From assembly GCF_007830265.1 (NCBI RefSeq), contig NZ_VLKE01000001.1, forward strand, positions 1,550,001 through 1,614,000: 64,000 nucleotides of DNA, in the 5' to 3' direction. Below, piece by piece: positions 17,208 through 24,282 of this stretch. Under the pieces are notes generated by a model. The model was not told the origin of the DNA, made no database searches, and worked only from the letters and a program-made list of their open reading frames with translations. Positions within the stretch are counted from its first letter, which is position 1. Each line of letters begins with the position of its first letter. The translations under genes were made by a program, and so were the position numbers. Source of the DNA: Micromonospora olivasterospora. GTDB lineage: Bacteria > Actinomycetota > Actinomycetes > Mycobacteriales > Micromonosporaceae.

Positions 17208-18313
17208 TGGGAACCAAGCGTCACTTCCGGGTCTGGCGGGGCGACGAGAGCGGCGGCGACCTGCAGGACTACCAGGTCGAGGTCAACGAGGGCGAGGTCG
17301 TCCTCGACGTCATCCACCGGCTCCAGGCCACCGACGCGCCGGACCTGGCCTGCCGGTGGAACTGCAAGGCCGGCAAGTGCGGCTCGTGTTCGATGGAGAT
17401 CAACGGGATGCCCAAGCTGGGCTGCATGACCCGGATGTCGACCTTCGAGGAGAACGAGACGGTCACGGTCACCCCGCTGCGCACCTTCCCGGTGATCCGG
17501 GACCTGGTCACCGACGTCTCGTTCAACTACGAGAAGGCGCGGGAGACCCCGGCGTTCGCGCCGCCGCAGGGGGTGGCCCCGGGCGACTACCGGATGCAGC
17601 AGGTGGACGTCGAGCGCTCGCAGGAGTTCCGCAAGTGCATCGAGTGCTTCCTGTGCCAGAACACCTGCCACGTGATCCGGGACCACGAGGAGAACAAGCA
17701 CGCCTTCTCCGGTCCGCGCTACTTCATCCGGGCCGCGGAGCTGGACATGCACCCGCTCGACGCCCGGACGGACCGCAAGGAGTACGCGCAGGCGGAACAG
17801 GGCCTCGGATTCTGCAACATCACTAAGTGCTGCACCGAGGTCTGCCCCGAGCACATCAAGATCACCGACAACGGGATCATCCCCATGAAGGAACGGGTCG
17901 TCGACCGCAGGTACGATCCCCTTGTGTGGCTCGGTAGCAAGATCTTCCGGAGGGGTCAGGTGCCTCAGACCAACGTGACCAGCGCCCAGCACGGCGGCGC
18001 GGGGCTCTCCGCAGGGCACTCTGGCGTCCAGCGTGGCGCGTCGGCGCACTTCAGCCCGGCGCCCGGCGGCGTGCACTCGCACGCGGGCGGTTCGCACGAC
18101 CCGCACGCGGAGGAGCAGGCCCAGACGGGCGTCAACTGGCACCGCGAGGTGCCGCACCCGACCGCTCCGGCGGTGGGGGAGAACGGCCGGCTGCCGCTGA
18201 CGGAGCTGACGTTCGACCGGGCCGCCGCGCCGTCGCCGTTCGGCGACGACGTGAAGTTCCCGCTCCCGCCGGGGCACCTGAACTTCGCCCACCCGGAGCA
18301 GGACAAGCACTGA
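17207..18313 (+). CDS. sdhB: Succinate dehydrogenase iron-sulfur subunit with long His-rich C-terminal extension
   Basis: The 368-aa product carries electrons from FAD to the membrane subunit. The [2Fe-2S] ligands are Cys53, Cys58, Cys61 and Cys73 in the N-terminal ferredoxin domain. The other clusters use the motifs CIECFLCQNTCH and CCTEVCPEH. Homologues end near residue 248, where this protein has WLGSKIFRR. Here about 120 extra residues follow, rich in His, Gly, Ser and Pro (HSHAGGSHDPH), ending in a more ordered segment with FPLPPGHLNFAHPEQDKH. The extension is in the same frame, without a stop or frameshift. Its role is unknown; metal handling or assembly is possible. Confidence 0.92.
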   Translation: MGTKRHFRVWRGDESGGDLQDYQVEVNEGEVVLDVIHRLQATDAPDLACRWNCKAGKCGSCSMEINGMPKLGCMTRMSTFEENETVTVTPLRTFPVIRDLVTDVSFNYEKARETPAFAPPQGVAPGDYRMQQVDVERSQEFRKCIECFLCQNTCHVIRDHEENKHAFSGPRYFIRAAELDMHPLDARTDRKEYAQAEQGLGFCNITKCCTEVCPEHIKITDNGIIPMKERVVDRRYDPLVWLGSKIFRRGQVPQTNVTSAQHGGAGLSAGHSGVQRGASAHFSPAPGGVHSHAGGSHDPHAEEQAQTGVNWHREVPHPTAPAVGENGRLPLTELTFDRAAAPSPFGDDVKFPLPPGHLNFAHPEQDKH

Positions 18314-18329
18314 GCGAAATGACGACGAC

Positions 18330-18357
18330 GGGGGCCACGGCAGATGCCGCGGCCCCC
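18330..18357. terminator. Terminator hairpin after the sdh operon
   Basis: GGGGGCC (18330-18336) pairs with GGCCCCC (18351-18357), continued inside by CGGCA with TGCCG around a 2-nt loop, with one internal mismatch. It starts 16 bp after the sdhB stop. Confidence 0.7.
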
Positions 18358-18395
18358 GCCCCGTTCCCGGCCCCTCGTCCCGTTCCACCCCGCGC

Positions 18396-18464
18396 CGATC
18401 TTGCACTTACCGCCCCGACAAAAGCCGCATCGCGCCCATTTCGGGGGCCAAAAGTGCAAGATCG
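18396..18464. repeat. REP-like inverted repeat (element A)
   Basis: CGATCTTGCACTT (18396-18408) and its exact complement (18452-18464) enclose 43 nt that contain a second short pairing (CCCCGA with TCGGGG). It lies between the convergent sdhB and Nudix genes. It may act as a second terminator, but it shares with elements B and C a GATC near the outer end of at least one arm, which suggests a dispersed repeat class. Confidence 0.7.
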
Positions 18465-18482
18465 CGGGGAAGGGAGGCGCGG

Positions 18483-18923
18483 TCAGGGGTTGGTGAGCAG
18501 GGGGCGGAGGGCGGCGACGATCGGGGCGTCAGCGGGGAGCCAGGTGACGGTGTCGAGTTCGGCCGCGGAGAGCCAGCGCAGCGCGGAGTGCTCCAGGGCC
18601 TTGGGCTGGTCGCCGTGGAGCAGGCGGGCACTGTACACCTTCAGCACCGAGCGGCCGTGGGCCATCCGCACGTTGCGGCCGACCCGCTCGCCGACCTCGA
18701 CGCGTACGGCCAACTCCTCGGCGCACTCGCGGACCAGCGCGGCGGTCTCGCTCTCCCCCGGCTCAACCTTGCCGCCGGGGAACTCCCACATCCCGGCGAC
18801 CTCGGGCGGTGCGGACCGGGCGCATGCGAGCACGCGCCCGTCCGCGATGATCGCCGCCCCGACGATGACCTTGATGTCCCGCCGTTCGGCGTGTCCGTTG
18901 TCGCTAGCCCGTTCGGTCCGCAC
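18483..18923 (-). CDS. Nudix hydrolase, MutT-like (8-oxo-dGTP diphosphatase candidate)
   Basis: This 146-aa enzyme probably hydrolyses oxidised nucleotides such as 8-oxo-dGTP to prevent mutation. The Nudix box is complete (GGKVEPGESETAALVRECAEEL, near residues 50-71), with the metal-binding REcaEE glutamates. The preceding MWEFPGG and the small single-domain length fit MutT. The GTG start is uncertain, because the first 15 residues are not part of the fold and a later start is possible. It stands alone. Confidence 0.88.
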   Translation of the reverse strand: MRTERASDNGHAERRDIKVIVGAAIIADGRVLACARSAPPEVAGMWEFPGGKVEPGESETAALVRECAEELAVRVEVGERVGRNVRMAHGRSVLKVYSARLLHGDQPKALEHSALRWLSAAELDTVTWLPADAPIVAALRPLLTNP

Positions 18924-19106
18924 GGGCGTTCAGGGTGCCAGATCAATCGGCGGTTTGGGTAGCTTGACCGGCCGCTAGGGCAGTAGAAGTGGGAAGTGTG
19001 GGCGTGGACACACCCTCGGGTCGGACGGAAGACTGGAAGCACCGACAAGACACGGGACGGCGACGATTTGGCCACAAGCCGGCAACGACGCCTGGGAGGT
19101 GCGGTG

Positions 19107-19415
19107 ATGCGGGTGCTGTTCAGGGGACGCGCGAAGCACGACTACCTGAGCGACGCCCTGAATCTGCTGACCGGGTGGACCAGGGAGGGCGAGCAGATCC
19201 GGCGCACGCTGGTGATCGACGACACGCAGCACGCCGCCCTCACCGAGCGGGTGAAGGTGGTCGCCGACGCCCTGCACCTGCGCCCCGAGATCAGCCGCCG
19301 GGACGACCAGACCCAGATCCGGGTCGGGCACGGCGACGGGGAGCCGCTGACCGAGGGCGAGGTCCTGCTGGCCGCCCGCATCGAGGACGCGTACCGGGCC
19401 GTGGCCGGCTCCTGA
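19107..19415 (+). CDS. Pterin-4a-carbinolamine dehydratase-like protein
   Basis: This 102-aa protein follows the fold pattern of pterin carbinolamine dehydratases (about 100 aa), including a C-terminal segment resembling the family's GLTxxDxxLAxxID (EPLTEGEVLLAARIEDAY). The catalytic His-His-Pro region of true enzymes is replaced by ADALHLRPEIS, which keeps one His and the Pro, so activity is doubtful. The ATG is chosen because GGGAGG lies 7 nt upstream; the frame is open further 5'. It precedes a methyltransferase gene by 22 bp and may be co-transcribed. Confidence 0.6.
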   Translation: MRVLFRGRAKHDYLSDALNLLTGWTREGEQIRRTLVIDDTQHAALTERVKVVADALHLRPEISRRDDQTQIRVGHGDGEPLTEGEVLLAARIEDAYRAVAGS

Positions 19416-19437
19416 CCGCCCCGCGACACCGAGCCTG

Positions 19438-20136
19438 ATGCGCGACGGGGAGTTCCTCGATCCACTGCTGGTGCCCGGCTACGACGCCGAGTGCCGCTGG
19501 GGACCCGACGACGACTTCTTCCTGGCGGTGGTGAACGAGACGCCCGCTGCCCGCGTACTGGACCTGGGCTGCGGCACCGGCCGCCTCACGCTCGCCCTGG
19601 CCGCCGCCGGGCACACGGTCACCGGCGTCGACCCCGCCGGCCCGTCCCTGGCCACCGCGCGGCGCAAGCCCGGCGCCGACCGGGTCACCTGGGTCCAGGG
19701 GACGTCCCGGGCGCTGCCCGACCGGGCGTACGACGTCGCCCTGTTGACCAGCCACGTCGCGCAGGTCTTCGGGTCCGACGACGAGTGGAACCGTACGCTC
19801 GCCGACCTGGCGCGGGCGCTGGTGCCCGGCGGCCGGCTGGCGTTCGACTCGCGCGACCCGGCCCACCGGGCATGGGAGCGCTGGAACCCGGTTGACTCGC
19901 GGCGCCTGATCCGGCTGCCGGACGGCCGCCCGGTGCGGGCCTGGACGGAGGTCACCGGGGTACGCGACGGGGGGGCGGTCGTGTCCGCCGTCGTCCTCTG
20001 TGGCGCGCTGGTGGTCGGTTGCGGGGGCCTGTTCGCCCTCTTCGGCCCTGCGAACTACTTCGGCTGCGGCACCGAGCGTCCCGGCGGGATCACCGCCGCC
20101 GACCTGGTCGAGCTCTACCGGTTCGACCGCGTCTGA
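19438..20136 (+). CDS. Class I SAM-dependent methyltransferase with abnormal C-terminus
   Basis: The 232-aa product carries the Rossmann-type SAM-binding motif VLDLGCGTGRLTLALA near residues 40-55, the acidic strand-2 residue in VTGVDPAG, and post-motif segments (VPGGRLAFDSRDP). The substrate is unknown. After about residue 170 the expected continuation of the catalytic fold is replaced by a hydrophobic run (VVSAVVLCGALVVGCGGLFALFG) that looks like a transmembrane helix, and then a short tail. The switch follows a run of seven G at 19971-19977. This suggests a deletion or fusion that joined a truncated methyltransferase to the end of a membrane protein. It may be non-functional. Confidence 0.65.
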   Translation: MRDGEFLDPLLVPGYDAECRWGPDDDFFLAVVNETPAARVLDLGCGTGRLTLALAAAGHTVTGVDPAGPSLATARRKPGADRVTWVQGTSRALPDRAYDVALLTSHVAQVFGSDDEWNRTLADLARALVPGGRLAFDSRDPAHRAWERWNPVDSRRLIRLPDGRPVRAWTEVTGVRDGGAVVSAVVLCGALVVGCGGLFALFGPANYFGCGTERPGGITAADLVELYRFDRV

Positions 20137-20175
20137 CCGGCGGGCGGTTGGCGCAGGCCGCCTACCGTGGGGTGC

Positions 20176-20538
20176 ATGGCCAACGCGACGTACGACCGCA
20201 AGGAGCAGTTCCAGCAGATCCAGAGCGGGCTCCTCGACGGTGAGCAGATCATCGCCGTCTACGACGCCATCGGCACCGGGACGGGCTTCATCGGCCTCAC
20301 CGACCGGCGGGTGATCATCCAGGACCGGTCCTTCGTCGGCAAGCGGTACGCGATCACCAGCATTCCGTACTCGAAGATCACCAGCGTGAGCGTGGTGAGC
20401 AACAAGTCGTGGGGCGGGTCGTTCTTCTCCACCGGCGCCATCGCCATCCACGTCGGGACGCACACGTACGAGGTCGAGTTCCGGGGCGCCCAGAAGAGCC
20501 ACCACGTGCACAACGTGATCCTGCACTACATCTCCTGA
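20176..20538 (+). CDS. Small bacterial PH-domain protein
   Basis: This 120-aa cytoplasmic protein matches the short bacterial pleckstrin-homology fold (bPH): a series of beta-strands with TGFIGLTDRRVIIQDRSF and a C-terminal helix (KSHHVHNVILHY). The function of such proteins is generally unknown. ATG at 20176 is preferred over GTG at 20167. A -10-like TACCGT (20163-20168) ends 7 nt before the ATG, which suggests a leaderless mRNA. Confidence 0.7.
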   Translation: MANATYDRKEQFQQIQSGLLDGEQIIAVYDAIGTGTGFIGLTDRRVIIQDRSFVGKRYAITSIPYSKITSVSVVSNKSWGGSFFSTGAIAIHVGTHTYEVEFRGAQKSHHVHNVILHYIS

Positions 20539-20584
20539 CCGCGGGCAAGATCGGTTGGGTCCTGATGCAGGGATACTGGTCCGC

Positions 20585-21295
20585 ATGCGCTGGCGAATCT
20601 CCACGCCGACCTGGATCCGGCAGGCCGCGGGCGCGCGGCGGCTGCGCCTCCTCGCCCTCGCGGCGCTCGCCGGGGCGGTGCTCGCGACGACCGGTACGGC
20701 GGCCAGCGTGGCGTGGGTACGCGGGGACGCCGAGGGGCACCTCTTCGCCGAGCGCGACGTCCCCGAGGCGCCGGTCGCCCTCGTGCTGGGCACCAGGGTC
20801 GACCCGGACGGGACCCCGTCGCCGTTTCTCACCGCGCGCCTGGAGATCGCCCGCCGCCTGCTCGCCGCCGGGAAGGTGCAGGCGATCCTGCTCTCCGGTG
20901 ACAACATGCACCATGACTACAACGAGCCGGACGCGATGCGCCGCTGGCTGCTCGACCGGGGCGTCCCGGCGCGCCGGCTGGTGCCGGACTGTGCGGGCTT
21001 CGACACGTACGACTCGTGCGCCCGCGCGAAGCGGATCTTCGGGGTGGACCGGGCGACGGTGGTGACCCAATCCTTCCACCTGCCCCGGGCCGTGGCGGTG
21101 TGCCGGCGGCTCGGCGTCGAGGCCAACGGGGTGGGCGACGACACGGCCAGGGCGTACGCCAGGACGTGGCGGGTGAGCGCCACCCGCGAGTACGGCGCGT
21201 GCGTGAAGGCGGCGCTGGACGTCCTGTCCCGGCGCGACCCCGTGCACCTCGGCCGCCGGGAGACCGGCGTCGACGACGCACTGGCCGGCGGGTAG
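20585..21295 (+). CDS. YdcF/SanA-family (DUF218) membrane-anchored protein
   Basis: This 236-aa protein has one N-terminal transmembrane helix (near residues 20-45) and a DUF218 domain outside the membrane. Family motifs are present: VALVLGTRVDPDGTPS, LLSGDN, FDTYDSCARAKRIFG and VTQSFHLPRA. The E. coli relative SanA affects envelope barrier function at high temperature; the biochemical activity is unclear. ATG at 20585 is chosen because the earlier start would prepend residues that do not fit. No ribosome binding site is evident, so it may be leaderless. Confidence 0.8.
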   Translation: MRWRISTPTWIRQAAGARRLRLLALAALAGAVLATTGTAASVAWVRGDAEGHLFAERDVPEAPVALVLGTRVDPDGTPSPFLTARLEIARRLLAAGKVQAILLSGDNMHHDYNEPDAMRRWLLDRGVPARRLVPDCAGFDTYDSCARAKRIFGVDRATVVTQSFHLPRAVAVCRRLGVEANGVGDDTARAYARTWRVSATREYGACVKAALDVLSRRDPVHLGRRETGVDDALAGG

Positions 21296-21310
21296 CCGAC
21301 GGGGTGGGGC

Positions 21311-21844
21311 CTAGCGCGTCGGATCGGTCACGAGGGTGGGAGAGCGCTCGGCAAGCTCGCTGAGCACCTCGGCCGCCGTGGTCGCCTTCATGCGCTCCAA
21401 CTCCTCGGTGGTGATCCCGACGACGGTCAGGAACCGCGCCGAGCCGTACGGGGAGTCGATGGGCGGCAGTTCGGGATCGGCGGCGAAGGCCACTGCGCGG
21501 AGTCGGGTTGTGTCCTCACCGGTGATCGGGCCGCCCGGGTCCATGCGATGCCCCTCGGCAAAGGACTTACCGCTGGTGAACACGTAGCCGACCAGTCGCT
21601 CGGGCAGACGCAGGGACCACGCGGGCGGCTGGTCGGCGTCCATGGGGACGCGCATCGTCAGCTCGTATCCCCAGCCGCTGACATCCGGGTTGTCGCTGCT
21701 CTTGGCGAACAGCTCGGTCATCCCGAGGGTCACCAGCAACCAGTGGCCGGCGGAGCGGTACGCGCCCAGGCCGTAGAGGCCGTGCCCTGGAAGGTTGTTG
21801 GTCCCCCAGTCCAGCGGGTCCTCATCGGCCACCCTGGTCGCCAC
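21311..21844 (-). CDS. Suppressor-of-fused (SUFU) domain protein, N-terminus probably disrupted
   Basis: This 177-aa product matches bacterial SUFU-domain proteins (GLGAYRSAGHWLLVTLGMTELF, WGYELTMRV and the C-terminal FLTVVGITTEELE). Their role is unknown, though some are toxin immunity proteins. The family N-terminus PGWAAIEAA is encoded in frame just upstream of the GTG used here, but no start codon precedes it. An ATG with a GAGGG ribosome binding site at 21896 is in a different frame, and deleting one base in the GGGGAAA run (21885-21879) would join the two. The gene is therefore either frameshifted or begins late at 21844. Confidence 0.65.
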   Translation of the reverse strand: MATRVADEDPLDWGTNNLPGHGLYGLGAYRSAGHWLLVTLGMTELFAKSSDNPDVSGWGYELTMRVPMDADQPPAWSLRLPERLVGYVFTSGKSFAEGHRMDPGGPITGEDTTRLRAVAFAADPELPPIDSPYGSARFLTVVGITTEELERMKATTAAEVLSELAERSPTLVTDPTR

Positions 21845-21991
21845 GGCCGCCTCGATCGCGGCCCAGCCAGGAACCTCGTTTCCCCACCTCGGACATCAGC
21901 TGCCCTCGCTAGGCTTCGCGGCGCCGATCGCCTGGGCGCAGCCAGGCGAGATCATCTGTCGAGTGCACTGTGCACTCAGCCGCCATGCCGG

Positions 21992-22342
21992 TCAACCCGA
22001 GAAGGTGACGCAGTAGATCTGCCCTCGGCTGTTCAACCACGCGCCTTCGGCACGACAGTCCGACGGATGGCGCGCGGTCCGGGTGATCTCGGCACTGTGG
22101 GCGGTTCCGCAGCCGACCACCTTCGCCCGGCCACTCACCTCGCGCAGCCCGCCGGCCTCGGCAATGCCCGTGTCGTCGCCCGCCAGGAAGCACGTGCCGA
22201 CGCGGAAGGGACCGGGGTCCTGGTACGAGTGACGGACGCCGAGGAACGCGACCACCCCGAGCGCCACCACCACCGCGGGCGGCGTGATCCACCATGCGAT
22301 CCGCCGCCGGCGTGCCTTGTCGTGTTCGATGTGGTTACCCAC
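21992..22342 (-). CDS. Small membrane-anchored secreted protein, LppU-like
   Basis: The 116-aa protein has a basic N-terminus (KARRRR), one transmembrane helix (near residues 17-37) and an external domain with four cysteines (GTCFLAG, VVGCGTAHSAEI, SDCRAEG, IYCVTFSG). The pattern resembles small actinobacterial proteins of the LppU or septum-formation type, but I cannot assign a function. GTG at 22342 or 22348 may be used. It lies downstream of ychF on the same strand, with a 74-bp gap. Confidence 0.6.
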   Translation of the reverse strand: MGNHIEHDKARRRRIAWWITPPAVVVALGVVAFLGVRHSYQDPGPFRVGTCFLAGDDTGIAEAGGLREVSGRAKVVGCGTAHSAEITRTARHPSDCRAEGAWLNSRGQIYCVTFSG

Positions 22343-22416
22343 TTCCACCGTCGGGTTGCGCCCCGGCGTGCCTCCGAGCGCAGAGGCAGCCTGCTGACCT
22401 GCGAGAACCGCCGGAT

Positions 22417-23502
22417 TCAGACGTTGAAGCGGAACTCCACCACGTCGCCGTCCTGCATGACGTACTCCTTGCCCTCGATGCGGACCTTGCCGGCCGCCTT
22501 CGCCGCCGCCATCGAGCCGGCCGCGACCAGGTCGGCGTAGGAGACCACCTCGGCCTTGATGAAGCCGCGCTGGAAGTCGGAGTGGATCACACCCGCGGCC
22601 TCGGGGGCGGTGGCGCCGACCGGGACGGTCCAGGCCCGCGCCTCCTTCGGCCCCGCCGTCAGGTACGTCTGGAGCCCGAGCGTGCGGAACCCGACCCGGA
22701 CGAGCTGGTCGAGGCCCCGCTCGGACTGCCCGATCGACTCCAGCAGCTCGCGGGCCTCCTCCTCGGGCAGGTCGACCAGCTCCGACTCGATCTTGGCGTC
22801 CATGAAGACCGCCTCGGCCGGGGCGACGAGGGCGCGCAGCTCGTCGAGGAACTCGGCGTTGGCCAGCTCGGCCTCGTCGACGTTGAAGACGTACAGGAAC
22901 GGCTTGGTGGTGAGCAGGTGCAGCTCGCGCAGGTGCTCCAGCTCGATGCCGGCCGCCGCCGCGCCCGCGTACAGCGTGGTGCCGCCGTCGAGGACCTCGA
23001 CGGCCTTCTGGGCAGCGGCCACCGCGGCGGCGCGGTCCTTGCGGAGCTTGGCCTCCTTCTCCAGGCGGGGCAGCGCCTTCTCCAGCGTCTGGAGGTCGGC
23101 CAGGATCAGCTCCGTGTTGATCGTCTCGATGTCGTCGGCCGGCGAGACCTTGCCGTCGACGTGCACCACGTTCGGGTCGGAGAAGGCCCGCACCACCTGG
23201 CAGATCGCCGACGCGTCCCGGATGTTCGCGAGGAACGCGTTGCCCCGCCCCTGCCCCTTCGAGGCGCCCCGGACCAGGCCGGCGATGTCGACGAACGACA
23301 CCGGCGCCGGGAGCACCTTCTGGGAGGAGAAGATCTCGGCCAGCTTGCCCAGCCGCTCGTCCGGCAGCCCGACGACGCCGACGTTCGGCTCGATGGTGGC
23401 GAACGGGTAGTTCGCCGCGAGCACGTCGTTCTTGGTCAGCGCGTTGAACAGGGTGCTCTTGCCGACGTTGGGCAGGCCGACGATCCCGATGGTGAGGCTC
23501 AC
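22417..23502 (-). CDS. ychF: Ribosome-associated ATPase/GTPase YchF (EngD)
   Basis: This 361-aa OBG-family P-loop protein binds ATP in preference to GTP and associates with ribosomes, influencing the stress response. The G1 motif GLPNVGKST is at residues 9-17. The switch II region is FVDIAGLVRGASKGQGRGNAFL, and the C-terminal TGS-like domain contains FRTLGLQTYLTAG and the ending VMQDGDVVEFRFNV. Length equals the family standard from the GTG at 23502. However, no stop lies between this GTG and an ATG 187 codons upstream at 24063, so a longer product of 548 aa is formally possible. Confidence 0.93.
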   Translation of the reverse strand: MSLTIGIVGLPNVGKSTLFNALTKNDVLAANYPFATIEPNVGVVGLPDERLGKLAEIFSSQKVLPAPVSFVDIAGLVRGASKGQGRGNAFLANIRDASAICQVVRAFSDPNVVHVDGKVSPADDIETINTELILADLQTLEKALPRLEKEAKLRKDRAAAVAAAQKAVEVLDGGTTLYAGAAAAGIELEHLRELHLLTTKPFLYVFNVDEAELANAEFLDELRALVAPAEAVFMDAKIESELVDLPEEEARELLESIGQSERGLDQLVRVGFRTLGLQTYLTAGPKEARAWTVPVGATAPEAAGVIHSDFQRGFIKAEVVSYADLVAAGSMAAAKAAGKVRIEGKEYVMQDGDVVEFRFNV

Positions 23503-24063
23503 GGGCCGCCAGTCTACGCGGCCGTCCGGACCGGCCTCCGGCCGCCGCGCGCTCGGCGGGCGGCCGGGCCTCAGGGCAGGTGGCGGCCCCGCCCCCTCCG
23601 GCGCGGCGCTCGACAACTCCCGACCGGCCGACGCCGGCTCGGGGGCGCCGATCTGCCGGCGGACGGCCGGGGACAGCTCCCGCGCCGCGGCGGCCGGCAG
23701 GGTGAACCGGTGCGCGGCGGCCGGCCCGGCCGCCTCGGACTCGCCGAGCATCCAGCGCACCTCGTCCGCCGTCCAGCCGAGCCGGGGGCGGCCGGCGATC
23801 TCCCGGACCAGGCGCAGCCCCACCCGCGTGTCGTCGTCGTAGAAGCGCATACACCAGTGGTGTGCCCACATGCCGAGGGCTCGCCGGCCGGCGGCGTCGA
23901 GCGACGCGACGAGCCGCCCGCAGGCCGTGTCCCGGAACGGCCGCCCGGGCTCGGCCGCCCGGTCCCGCTCCAGTGCGCCGTACGCCGCCGGCGCGACCGC
24001 CCGCATCCGGTCGTAGAAGCCCTGGACGACCGTACGGTCGAACCGCGCCCGCCCCGACCGCAT
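23503..24063 (-). pseudogene. In-frame upstream segment, fragment of an unknown protein read into YchF
   Basis: From an ATG with an AGGTG ribosome binding site the frame reads about 110 protein-like residues (for example FDRTVVQGFYDRMRAVAP and LGMWAHHWCMRFYDDDTRVG). It then runs through about 75 residues of low-complexity Pro/Ala/Gly/Arg sequence directly into ychF without a stop. The first part looks like the N-terminus of a larger actinobacterial protein whose remainder has been lost. The translated fusion would place 187 residues before the YchF P-loop. Whether it is expressed is unknown. Confidence 0.45.
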
Positions 24064-24282
24064 CAACGGACACCTCGCCCGGCCACGCTCGCCATCGCCG
24101 CACCCCTTCTTGAGTTGGTGGCGGGACCGTACCGGCCCCGACCGACACTTTCGGGGACACCGGGCGCGAACGATCCTCTTCCCCACCGGAAGCACCGAGA
24201 AGGCGCCCTCCCTGACGAGCCAGCACGGCGAGGTCCGATTTCCGCGAGCCGGGCGGGTCGGCGGCGGGGCAGTATCGGTGCC

